This document shows positions 8,217-14,718 of a stretch of 49,846 bases of DNA, piece by piece; positions within the stretch are counted from its first letter, which is position 1; each line of letters opens with the position of its first letter. A model generated the notes under the pieces. It did no database searches and was not told the DNA's origin. It saw only the letters and a program-made list of their open reading frames with translations. This DNA is from an uncultured Prevotellaceae bacterium (GTDB lineage: Bacteria; Bacteroidota; Bacteroidia; Bacteroidales; Muribaculaceae). The position numbers were made by a program, and so were the translations under genes. Where the stretch lies: the NCBI GenBank assembly GCA_900318535.1, contig ONKU01000024.1, positions 1-49,846 on the forward strand, written 5' to 3'.

Positions 8217-8615
8217 GTGATTGACTTGCATGGTTGTGACCAAAGGGCTGTTCTCTATGGAACCGTCAAGCAGGATGGTCACTTGTTCTATGGGAAGTCA
8301 GCGTCAGGTGAGATGGTGTACTGGGATGGCAAAGGCAGGACGTACTACGACACTCCTCCCAAGTTTGAACGCATCGGCAACCTTGATATGGTAAGGGTTG
8401 GGCAAGGCCAGTACAAATTGAGAAGGCCGTCACCGTTGATGCCATATACAGTAAGCAAGGATGAAATCTTCTACAATGACAAACTGACGGTCATCAACGA
8501 TATCATCATCCTGAACGACGGAAACTCCACAGTACTAAAACCTCAATGGTATTTCGGACATAAAGTGCAAATAGTGGCAAGGACGGGCGGAAGCTATACC
8601 GGAAGATGTCTTTAG
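8217..8615 (+). CDS. Unknown beta-rich ORF, perhaps 5'-truncated
   Basis: 132 codons from a GTG. The frame is open back to 8088 with plausible protein sequence (DGYFALATYPYNIYRDKVTVIDLHG), so the true gene is probably longer and lost its start by frameshift near 8090. Content alternates hydrophobic and polar residues with many Gly/Tyr/Trp. YWDGKGRTYYDTPPKFERIG vaguely resembles a WG-type repeat, but I would not assign it. It overlaps the next ORF by 10 bp, which supports real coding. Lower G+C, like the cassette before it. Confidence 0.4.
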   Translation: MIDLHGCDQRAVLYGTVKQDGHLFYGKSASGEMVYWDGKGRTYYDTPPKFERIGNLDMVRVGQGQYKLRRPSPLMPYTVSKDEIFYNDKLTVINDIIILNDGNSTVLKPQWYFGHKVQIVARTGGSYTGRCL

Positions 8616-8869
8616 CAGAAGGCCTTATCGATGTATACACTACAAGTGAAATTGGTGACAGCTGTCGTCTTTACTGGAAGGATGCCAAGATGATAAATGC
8701 TGCCACGGGGAGGATGGAATACTTAAGTCTGGAATGGGTGAAGCAACAGAGGTGGCGAAAAGCATTCGAGGAATTGCGCAGCCAGGTGTCGCAGAAAAGG
8801 AACAATTGGGACATCTCCAAAGAAATGGAGCAGGCGTACTTAGACAGGAGAAAAAGGGAAGATGTATGA
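8606..8869 (+). CDS. Unknown small helical protein
   Basis: 87 residues. The ATG overlaps the end of the previous ORF by 10 bp. A short beta stretch (LIDVYTTSEIGDSCRLYW) is followed by a charged helical tail (WVKQQRWRKAFEELRSQVSQKRNNWDISKEMEQAYLDRRKRED), possibly a coiled coil. I do not recognise it. It could also be the C-terminal part of the previous protein after a frameshift. Confidence 0.4.
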   Translation: MSLAEGLIDVYTTSEIGDSCRLYWKDAKMINAATGRMEYLSLEWVKQQRWRKAFEELRSQVSQKRNNWDISKEMEQAYLDRRKREDV

Positions 8870-9236
8870 AGGGAAAAGTTAGAGGAAAGATGCTTCCACG
8901 ACGACAATAATACCTCACTGCTAAAACATCCGAATTCCGCGACAACAATCGCGCCTTGGTGTTAGAGCATCCAGGAAGACAGAAGAGGAAATACCATTAT
9001 GAGAGCCAGAGCAACAGTTTTGCAGTTCTGGCTCTCATCGTTACCCAACATGATACTGGTCGATTTGCACAAACATTGCACACTTAGACGCTTTTTGTGG
9101 TTTTCAAAAGTTAAAAATGTTAATACTTCATCTTTTTCTACACATAAAGAATCTACGTCATCACTTTTCTACCGTTTAGCTTGCAGGTTATTGATATTAA
9201 GCAATTTACAAATACTGCTATAGTTCATTAGGAAGC
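8870..9236. other. Non-coding stretch with one hairpin
   Basis: No convincing gene in these 367 bp. A perfect 11-bp inverted repeat ATGAGAGCCAG / CTGGCTCTCAT lies at 8999-9009 and 9028-9038 with an 18-base loop. It has no following T-run, so it is not a typical intrinsic terminator. The last 40 bp are in frame with the truncated LRR protein that follows. Confidence 0.4.
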
Positions 9237-9935
9237 GTGAATATACCTAATTCTGTCACTGAGATTGGTACAATGGCATTTGCAGCATCTAACTTAAGGA
9301 GCGTGACACTGCCTGATTCAATTACCATTCTCAATGAAGGGATTTTCTCCCTGTGTACAGATCTTGCGGACATTGTTATTCCCAATTCAGTTAAAGAAAT
9401 CAAGTTAGAAGCTTTTACTCATTGTTGGGCTCTCAAAAAAATGGTTATTCCTAATTCAGTCGAGAGGATTGGAGCAATGGCATTCTATTGGTGCACTCAT
9501 CTTGACACATTAGTCATTGGTAGCGGGATTAAGAGTATTGGCGATTGGGCTTTCAACTCTCCGGGCATTCCTGGTCCAGGAGGCGACGGTTTCTTTAATT
9601 CAATTGAATCTATCACCTGTTTTGCGCCCACTCCAGCGTCAATGGTTGCCGACGCATTTGAATCAAGTTATTCAACTGCCAAACTCACCGTACCTCATGG
9701 TTCACTTGAAGAATATAGGAATGCTGCAGGCTGGAAGCGCTTTGCAAAAATAGTCACTGATACTCCAAACGACATTAATGATGATGGAGAGGTAAATATT
9801 GCAGATGTGAATGTCCTTATAAATGCCATTCTAAACGATTCTGGTGCATTTAACCTGGCTCTCGATGTAAATGAGGACGGTGAAATCAATATCGCAGACG
9901 TCAATGCCATCATCAATGTGATTCGTAATGAGTGA
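9237..9935 (+). CDS. BspA-type leucine-rich repeat protein with dockerin-like tail, N-terminus missing
   Basis: Seen: LRR_5-type repeats with the IPNSVTEIGTMAF / LPDSITILNEGIF / IPNSVKEIKLEAF / IPNSVERIGAMAF pattern over about residues 1-120, a linker with YRNAAGWKRF typical of BspA proteins, and two calcium-loop repeats at the end (INDDGEVNIADVNVLINAI and VNEDGEINIADVNAIINVI). Known: such proteins are secreted surface adhesins or scaffolds in gut Bacteroidales. The frame is open for about 36 bp before the GTG (SSLGSVNIPNSV), so the protein begins in the middle of a repeat and has no signal peptide. Inference: a 5'-deleted gene, probably silent. The tail may serve as a secretion or sorting domain rather than true cellulosome docking. 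Confidence 0.7.
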   Translation: MNIPNSVTEIGTMAFAASNLRSVTLPDSITILNEGIFSLCTDLADIVIPNSVKEIKLEAFTHCWALKKMVIPNSVERIGAMAFYWCTHLDTLVIGSGIKSIGDWAFNSPGIPGPGGDGFFNSIESITCFAPTPASMVADAFESSYSTAKLTVPHGSLEEYRNAAGWKRFAKIVTDTPNDINDDGEVNIADVNVLINAILNDSGAFNLALDVNEDGEINIADVNAIINVIRNE

Positions 9936-9938
9936 CTT

Positions 9939-10016
9939 ATGAGCCAGACGGTCAACGAGGTGCTCGACTCCCTCGGCGTCGATCCCTCATCCATCCACTA
10001 CGACAACTTCGGGTAA
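9939..10016 (+). pseudogene. nqrF: Last 25 codons resembling NqrF (Na+-NQR subunit F)
   Basis: Seen: a short frame MSQTVNEVLDSLGVDPSSIHYDNFG ending in TAA, in GC-rich codons unlike the AT-rich LRR gene 3 bp before. A clear terminator follows at 10048. Known: NqrF proteins end with a helix of the form xxVxxxLxxLGV followed by xxxIxxDxFG, the end of the NADH-binding reductase domain. Inference: this is the 3' end of nqrF left behind when accessory DNA replaced everything upstream, so it marks a recombination junction at about 9936. With only 25 residues the assignment is tentative. Confidence 0.45.
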
Positions 10017-10047
10017 TCCCTACCCCCGTTCCTAGAGGATAAATTAA

Positions 10048-10104
10048 AACTCGGACAGTTTTAACAACAATCATCGGTTGTTATCGCTGTCCGAGTTCTT
10101 TTTA
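10048..10104 (+). terminator. Intrinsic terminator
   Basis: The 11-bp perfect stem AACTCGGACAG (10048-10058) / CTGTCCGAGTT (10087-10097) is followed by CTTTTTAT. The loop contains a second small stem (AACAA/TTGTT). It ends the nqrF-like remnant transcript. Confidence 0.85.
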
Positions 10105-10115
10105 TACCTTATTTA

Positions 10116-10147
10116 TTTGCTTTATTACAAAATTATGGGTATTTTTG
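10116..10147 (+). promoter_or_regulatory. Promoter of the transglutaminase-like gene
   Basis: TTTG (10116-10119), 20 bases, then TATTTTTG (10140-10147) fits the Bacteroidetes consensus. Transcription would start near 10153, which allows either the GTG at 10164 or the ATG at 10176 as start. Confidence 0.6.
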
Positions 10148-10175
10148 CATCATCAATCAAAATGTGCGTCTATTT

Positions 10176-11498
10176 ATGGCACATCCTGGCAAATATCTAT
10201 ATTCTCTGATGGTATGCATCTGCTGCCTGCTGTCAATGACGCTGATGGCCGGAGACGGCTTACCTTCCATCACGGACGCACAGACAATCCCCGAGAACGA
10301 AATCGTGTTTTCATTCTATGGCAAACCTGTGCGGGCCGCTAAACTGAAATCTTCAGTCGTGCGGTCGGTTCACGCCCACGATGTGAAGCAGGCCTGGCAT
10401 GAGTATGAGAACCGTGATGTCAAGGATGTGCTCTCGTCGTTACGGTCACTCACCGACGAGCTGGGACTGAACGACTGGTTTACCTTCGAACTCGTCAGGA
10501 ACTATGTCGATGCACTGCTCAATGCCGCCACGCCACGGGACCGGGTGCTCATGGAGCATTTCCTGCTCGTCTCGATGGGCTATGACGTGCGGCTGGCACG
10601 CACCGAGCAGCAGTTGCTGCTCCTTGTCCCTATCGAGCAGGAAGTGTTTGAGCGCAACTTCATCCACATCAGTGACAAGGACTATTACCTGTTCTATGAC
10701 GATCTGGAGGCCAACGAGAATGAGATTTCGGTCATCTATCCCTGCGACCCCGTCAAGGAGGTGGGCAAGGGCCACGCGTTGAGCCTTTCGTTCGATGGCC
10801 GGATGCTCAACATGGACACGGGCGTGGATAAGAAGTGCGACCTGGACGATGGACTCATTCACATGGATTGCACACTGAATTCTACCGTCATGCAGATGCT
10901 GAACAACTACCCGCTCATGGACCTGCGCAGTTATGCGACTTCGGTCGTGCTGCCGCAATTCCATCAATGCATCTTCGAGCAACTGAAGCCGCAGCTCAAG
11001 GAGATGTCACAATGCGAAGCCGTCGATGCCCTGCTGCACTTCGTTCAATCGGTCTTTGACTATGAGGCCGACGATGAGTTCCTCAGCCATGACAAAATCA
11101 ATTTCCTCGAAGAGAACTTCTATTACGACAAGAACGATTGCGAGGACCGTTCCCTCATCTTCGCCGTCCTCGTGCGCAGCCTGCTGGGGCTGGACGTGCA
11201 GTTTGTCCAGTTTGCCGACCACATGTGCACCGCAGTCCATTTCACCGATTGCCTGACCAAGGGCAATGGCTATTACTTTGACGGAAAATTCTACCTCATC
11301 TGCGACCCCACCTATATCGGGGCATCTATCGGCAGGTGCATGCCCAAATACCGTTCCAGCAAGCCGCAAGTCAGGCCCATCGGCCCCGATGGTGGCGATT
11401 ATTCCATCTCGATTCATCAGCTGTCCGGCCCCAAAATCGACAGCCATGTGCTGAATCCTCAACTCACCCTGAACTCTGCCCCGTCGCTCCCGCTGTAG
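10176..11498 (+). CDS. Secreted transglutaminase-like (papain-fold) protein
   Basis: 440 residues from ATG 10176; GTG 10164 would add four. The N-terminus (YLYSLMVCICCLLSMTLMAG) is a signal peptide. The C-terminal half carries the transglutaminase-like core. The cysteine is in NDCEDRSLIFAVLVRSLLGLDVQFVQF (the usual Asp-Cys-Glu/Asp-Arg before a buried helix), the histidine in DHMCTAVHF and the aspartate in YLICDPTYIG, giving a Cys-His-Asp triad in the right order. The first half is an uncharacterised all-alpha/beta region. Known: Bacteroidetes have many periplasmic transglut-core proteins of unknown substrate (protease or peptide cross-linking). It has its own promoter and stands alone. Confidence 0.75.
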   Translation: MAHPGKYLYSLMVCICCLLSMTLMAGDGLPSITDAQTIPENEIVFSFYGKPVRAAKLKSSVVRSVHAHDVKQAWHEYENRDVKDVLSSLRSLTDELGLNDWFTFELVRNYVDALLNAATPRDRVLMEHFLLVSMGYDVRLARTEQQLLLLVPIEQEVFERNFIHISDKDYYLFYDDLEANENEISVIYPCDPVKEVGKGHALSLSFDGRMLNMDTGVDKKCDLDDGLIHMDCTLNSTVMQMLNNYPLMDLRSYATSVVLPQFHQCIFEQLKPQLKEMSQCEAVDALLHFVQSVFDYEADDEFLSHDKINFLEENFYYDKNDCEDRSLIFAVLVRSLLGLDVQFVQFADHMCTAVHFTDCLTKGNGYYFDGKFYLICDPTYIGASIGRCMPKYRSSKPQVRPIGPDGGDYSISIHQLSGPKIDSHVLNPQLTLNSAPSLPL

Positions 11499-11518
11499 CC
11501 GTGAGAATATATAACAAT

Positions 11519-11556
11519 CGGGACCGTATCATCCTGGAGGGATAGACACGGTCCCG
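11519..11556. other. Hairpin after the transglutaminase-like gene
   Basis: The 9-bp perfect inverted repeat CGGGACCGT / ACGGTCCCG has a 20-base loop and no T-run on either side. It may help end the transcripts converging here but is not a standard terminator. Confidence 0.4.
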
Positions 11557-11649
11557 TGGTATAGCAGTTAATGTGATTCAGCTTGCTGTCAATAGGGACT
11601 CAAAAGCCCTACATCAGTCAACAAGTCTCTAATTTGGCCCGGATAGACT

Positions 11650-12255
11650 TTACTTCAGGGTCTCGATCCACACCTTGAGGCTGTCGACGGGAGGATTGCC
11701 GTTGAGCACCTTGCCGGGGAGGATCCAGTTGGCATTAGGAGCGCTGGCCTTCTTCAGGTCCTCGCCGCTCTTGCCCATGTCGCTGCCGCCACTGGTGGCA
11801 AACGGGATGATGGTCTTGCCGGTGAGGTCATACTGCTCCAGGAAGGTGTTGACGATGCGGGGAGCAGTGTACCACCAGATGGGGAAGCCCACATAGATGG
11901 TCGTGTACTGGCCCATGTTCTCGACCTTGCTGGCCACAGCGGGACGAGCGGTGCTGTCCTTCATCTCGATGGTCGAGCGGCTCTGTTCATTTTTCCAGTC
12001 GAGGTCCTCGACAGTGTAGATCTGTTCGGGGACGATCTCAAACAAGTCGGCATCAGCAGCCTCGGCAAGAGTCTTGGCCACCTGGGCGGTAATGTGCTCG
12101 GGGCTGGCCGAGAAATAAGCCACGAGCGTGGTCTTGGCAGCGCTGTCGGCAGCGGCATTCTCATCACCGCTGGCAGCTGTGTTCTGGTTCGTGTTCTGGC
12201 ATGCGCCCAGCATCAGGGCAAAAGCCACAGCAAATAAAACTGAAATCTTCTTCAT
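11650..12255 (-). CDS. Flavodoxin-like lipoprotein
   Basis: 201 residues. The N-terminal MKKISVLFAVAFALMLGAC is a lipoprotein signal with lipobox LGAC at residue 19. After a low-complexity linker the flavodoxin fold starts with TTLVAYFSASPEHITAQVAKTLAEAADADLFEI (phosphate loop SASPEHIT). It continues with YTTIYVGFPIWWYTAPRIVNTFLEQYDLTGKTIIPFATSGGSDMG, the Flavodoxin_4 signature. It is predicted to bind FMN on the periplasmic face and carry electrons or reduce a small molecule. The partner is not evident. Monocistronic: the gene on its 3' side converges, and the Skp-like gene upstream has its own terminator. Confidence 0.88.
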   Translation of the reverse strand: MKKISVLFAVAFALMLGACQNTNQNTAASGDENAAADSAAKTTLVAYFSASPEHITAQVAKTLAEAADADLFEIVPEQIYTVEDLDWKNEQSRSTIEMKDSTARPAVASKVENMGQYTTIYVGFPIWWYTAPRIVNTFLEQYDLTGKTIIPFATSGGSDMGKSGEDLKKASAPNANWILPGKVLNGNPPVDSLKVWIETLK

Positions 12256-12292
12256 AATGTTGATTTATAATGATAAAAACGTGATTCGCATC

Positions 12293-12335
12293 AAAAAAAC
12301 TGTCTGCCGTGCAACAAAACCTTGACGACAGACAG
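12293..12335 (-). terminator. Intrinsic terminator of the Skp-like gene
   Basis: The inverted repeat CTGTCTGCCG (12300-12309) / CGACAGACAG (12326-12335) has one mismatch that becomes a G-U pair in the minus-strand transcript. It is followed on that strand by seven T (12293-12299). Confidence 0.8.
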
Positions 12336-12367
12336 CATTACCTCTAAAGAATGATTATTCTGGAAAC

Positions 12368-13072
12368 TTAATCTTTCTTCTTCAAGTCCACCTTGCCGGG
12401 AGTGGCAGGCTTCTCGGTGCTCAGCTTGGGAACATCGGCCTTGGCAGGAGCAGCCTCGGCAGGCTTGACGGGAGCGGGAGCGACCTTGCCGCCCACCTTA
12501 TTGTAGCGCTTGTTCAAGCCCTCAACCACTTCCTTGGTCACGTCATACTTCTCGTCGATGAACAACGTGGCGCTCTTGCGCAGCACCATGTCAAAGCCTT
12601 TCTTCTTGGCATAGTCCTTCATGAAGTTGTCGATGGAGTCGAGCAGCTGGATCTGGCTCTGGTTGAGCTCGTTCTGGATGCTCTGCTGCAAGCTGGCCAG
12701 GTAATTCTCGGCATCGGCCTGCATCTTCTGCAACTTAGCCTGGTCGGCATTGAAGGCCTCCTCGGTCAGGTATTGGTTGTTCTGGTACTTCTGCTGCATG
12801 GCGTTGCCAAACTTGTTGATTTCGTTGCCGCGCTGCTTTTGGGCGGCATCAAACTGGTTCTGCCTGCGCAACATGGCCTCGTTGATGTCCTTGGCCAGGT
12901 TGTAGTTAGCCATGATGGAGTCCTCGTCGATGTAACGGATCTTGAGATTCTCAAGAGCAGGACCGCCAGCCTTGGGAGCCTCGGCAGTTTGTTTATCGTT
13001 ACAGGACGTTGCGGCCATCAGCACGACAGCGGCAAACACAGCAAGCTTGGTGTAGTTCTTGATGAAGTTCAT
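12368..13072 (-). CDS. OmpH/Skp-family periplasmic chaperone-like lipoprotein
   Basis: 234 residues from the ATG at 13070-13072; the frame is open further upstream, but only this start gives a signal sequence. MNFIKNYTKLAVFAAVVLMAATSC has a lipobox cysteine at about residue 24, so it is probably a membrane-attached form. The middle (about residues 45-165) is a long charged helical hairpin (NEAMLRRQNQFDAAQKQRGNEINKF...LQQSIQNELNQSQIQLLDS), then FMKDYAKKKGFDMVLRKSATLFIDEKYDVTKEVVEGLNKRY, the conserved Skp end. A Pro/Ala/Lys-rich tail follows. Role: holds unfolded outer-membrane proteins in the periplasm. Terminator at 12293-12335. Confidence 0.85.
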   Translation of the reverse strand: MNFIKNYTKLAVFAAVVLMAATSCNDKQTAEAPKAGGPALENLKIRYIDEDSIMANYNLAKDINEAMLRRQNQFDAAQKQRGNEINKFGNAMQQKYQNNQYLTEEAFNADQAKLQKMQADAENYLASLQQSIQNELNQSQIQLLDSIDNFMKDYAKKKGFDMVLRKSATLFIDEKYDVTKEVVEGLNKRYNKVGGKVAPAPVKPAEAAPAKADVPKLSTEKPATPGKVDLKKKD

Positions 13073-13106
13073 TTCAAACAGTGTTTTTTGACTTTTTCTT
13101 ATCGTT

Positions 13107-13277
13107 TTAGTTGTAAAATTCCTTGTCCTTGGCACAGGTGATGCCACGTTTGCGCATCTCGGCATTGTCATGGATGTGGGTATTGGGGAAACGGCCGCCT
13201 TTCACGAAGAAAATCTTCACGCCCAGCAGCACAACTGCCAGTCCCACAATCGCCAATGTCAATAGTAGCGTAGCCAT
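13107..13277 (-). CDS. Small conserved Bacteroidales membrane protein
   Basis: About 56 residues from one of two adjacent ATGs (13280 or 13277). The longer frame start at 13307 lies inside the predicted -7 element and is excluded. One membrane helix (MATLLLTLAIVGLAVVLLGVKIFF) is followed by a short cytoplasmic or periplasmic tail with FPNTHIHDNAEMRKRGITCAKDKEFYN. I recognise the tail pattern FPxxHxxxNxxxRKxGIxC from small unnamed proteins of this order. Function unknown. The Skp-like gene begins 34 bp downstream, so they are probably co-transcribed. Confidence 0.7.
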   Translation of the reverse strand: MATLLLTLAIVGLAVVLLGVKIFFVKGGRFPNTHIHDNAEMRKRGITCAKDKEFYN

Positions 13278-13304
13278 CATCTGCGTTTTTTGCAAAAAGA
13301 CCTG

Positions 13305-13332
13305 CAAATTTAGTCATACTTTGTGACTCCAA
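13305..13332 (-). promoter_or_regulatory. Promoter of the small membrane protein and Skp-like gene
   Basis: On the minus strand TAAATTTG (13305-13312) matches TAnnTTTG, with TTG (13330-13332) 17 bases upstream. It supports starting the small protein at 13277/13280. Confidence 0.5.
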
Positions 13333-13472
13333 CCACGACATTTTGCAATTATTTTGTCCAAAATGACACTTCAAGCCCTTGTTTTAACTAATTTTTAAAG
13401 TGCTAAAGATTAACTAACACTTCCGCCCCACCCCCTAAGTACATCTCAAAGGGAAAAAAGAGTAACTTTGTG

Positions 13473-13555
13473 GTCCCGTCTGTTGCGTTGTCAACGCAAC
13501 AAACAAGCAACGCAACAAACAAGCAACGCAACAAACAAGCAACGCAACAAACAAG
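13473..13555. repeat. REP-like palindrome followed by a 16-bp tandem repeat
   Basis: Seen: a 32-bp block (13473-13504) contains a perfect palindrome with arms TGTTGCGTTG and CAACGCAACA around a single T (13481-13501). From 13493 the unit AACGCAACAAACAAGC is repeated four times in tandem (the last copy lacks one base). The 32-bp block occurs again, identically, at 14001-14032 inside the RAYT gene. The array ends 22 bp before the RAYT start codon. Known: RAYT transposases sit next to the palindromes they process. Confidence 0.85.
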
Positions 13556-13577
13556 AACCGATTACCACTCACTCCCA

Positions 13578-14639
13578 ATGAAAAAAGAGACCTACAAAGC
13601 ACAACAGCCCTTTGCTGGAGAGAAAAAGCCCTCCATGCTTCGTCGCTGCGTGGGTCATGATTACACAGGGCGTCAGATTTACATGATCACAATGGTAACC
13701 GAGGGGCGGCGCCAGCTCTTCGGGCAAGTGGTGGGCAAGAGCGATGCGCCAGCTGGCAGCGACGATGCGCCCCGCATCGAGCTGTCACCACTCGGTCAGC
13801 GCGTGAGCGACGAGTGGTGGGCGGCCTCTCATCACCATCCCGAGGTCAAAGTCCTCGCCCTGCAGATGATGCCCGACCACCTGCACGGCATCCTGTTTGT
13901 TCAAGAACAGATGGAGAAGCCCCTGGGGATGCTCCTGCGCGGCTTCAAGCAGAGCTGCAACCGCCACTACCGCGAGCTGGTGCTCGGCATCACCTCGCCC
14001 GTCCCGTCTGTTGCGTTGTCAACGCAACAAACTCGACAAGCACCCGTTAAGACGGACCGCCGCAACGAGGACCGCTCCCACGGCATGCTCTTTGCCCGCG
14101 GCTATAATGACAAACTGCTGCTGCGTGAAGGCCAACTGGAAACCTGGATTCATTACCTCAACGACAACCCCCGCCGCCTGTTGATGAAACGCGAGCATCC
14201 CGACCTGTTTCGTGTCCAGCGTAACGTCGAGGCTGCCGGGATGACCTTCTCGGCCATCGGCAACCGCTTCCTGCTCGACCGTCCCGTGCGCCTGCAGGTG
14301 CAATGCTCACGCCGCCTGAGTGAAGCCGAGATCCAAGAGCAGGTCGCACACTTCCTGACAGCAGCTCGTCAAGGAGCCGTGCTAGTGTCACCCGCCATCT
14401 CACCTGGCGAGAAAGCCGTCATGCGTGCCGCATTCAACGAGGGACTCCCGCTCATCTATCTGCAGGAAAACGGTTTCACCGACCTGGCAAGGCCCGGTGG
14501 CAAGCGAATGGAAGCCTGTGCCCACGGCCAACTGCTCATCCTCGCCCCATGGGAACACCACAACGAGCAAATGACCATCAGACGTAGCCAATGCCTCAAA
14601 CTCAACGACATCGCCCGCCTGCTAACGGCTGTTCCTTGA
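13578..14639 (+). CDS. REP-associated tyrosine (RAYT/Y1) transposase with extra C-terminal domain
   Basis: 353 residues from the ATG at 13578; the frame upstream only translates the repeats. The HUH motif is HLH at residues 101-103 in LQMMPDHLHGILFV, and the likely catalytic tyrosine is Tyr131 in GFKQSCNRHYREL. Known: Y1 single-strand transposases nick palindromic REP sequences. Residues 142-152 (VPSVALSTQQT) are encoded by an in-frame copy of the palindrome block. After the Y1 domain (to about 215) comes a second domain of about 140 residues with a Rossmann-like pattern (QGAVLVSPAISPGEKAVMRAA... LPLIYLQENGF) that recalls DprA/SLOG folds (inference). G+C-rich like the core, so the gene is probably long resident. 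Confidence 0.85.
   Translation: MKKETYKAQQPFAGEKKPSMLRRCVGHDYTGRQIYMITMVTEGRRQLFGQVVGKSDAPAGSDDAPRIELSPLGQRVSDEWWAASHHHPEVKVLALQMMPDHLHGILFVQEQMEKPLGMLLRGFKQSCNRHYRELVLGITSPVPSVALSTQQTRQAPVKTDRRNEDRSHGMLFARGYNDKLLLREGQLETWIHYLNDNPRRLLMKREHPDLFRVQRNVEAAGMTFSAIGNRFLLDRPVRLQVQCSRRLSEAEIQEQVAHFLTAARQGAVLVSPAISPGEKAVMRAAFNEGLPLIYLQENGFTDLARPGGKRMEACAHGQLLILAPWEHHNEQMTIRRSQCLKLNDIARLLTAVP
14001..14032. repeat. Second copy of the REP-like block, inside the RAYT coding frame
   Basis: All 32 bases are identical to 13473-13504, including the 10-1-10 palindrome (14009-14029). It begins on a codon boundary and adds residues VPSVALSTQQT without a frameshift. The spacing to the first copy is 528 bp, a multiple of three. 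Confidence 0.9.
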
Positions 14640-14665
14640 AGTATTGTAAAAAATAGCAATGGTCG

Positions 14666-14694
14666 TGCAGTCTTTTCATCCAATATGGCATCAT
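14666..14694 (+). promoter_or_regulatory. Putative ECF-sigma promoter of the sigma-barrel gene
   Basis: TGCAGTCTTTT, nine bases, then TGGCATCAT. The same arrangement (identical first block, identical spacing, one base different in the second block) occurs at 16405-16433 before the next gene. The position implies transcription starting near 14700, so the gene should start at 14719 or 14725, not at the earlier ATG 14659. Autoregulation is inferred. Confidence 0.6.
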
Positions 14695-14718
14695 AACAAT
14701 AAAGGACAACTTTATTGG

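Noticed and set aside
13481-13501. Intrinsic terminator
   Set aside because: The palindrome has a one-base centre and no T-run, and the same block sits inside a coding sequence.
13493-13555. CRISPR array
   Set aside because: The four repeats are 16 bp long and adjoin without spacers; no cas genes.
13470-13577. N-terminal extension of the RAYT frame (VPSVALSTQQTSNATNKQ...)
   Set aside because: It only translates the palindrome and the 16-bp tandem repeat; the ATG at 13578 is the sensible start.
14659-14718. Upstream ATG as start of the sigma-barrel gene
   Set aside because: The shared promoter-like motif lies at 14666-14694, inside that extension; a start at 14719/14725 is more consistent.
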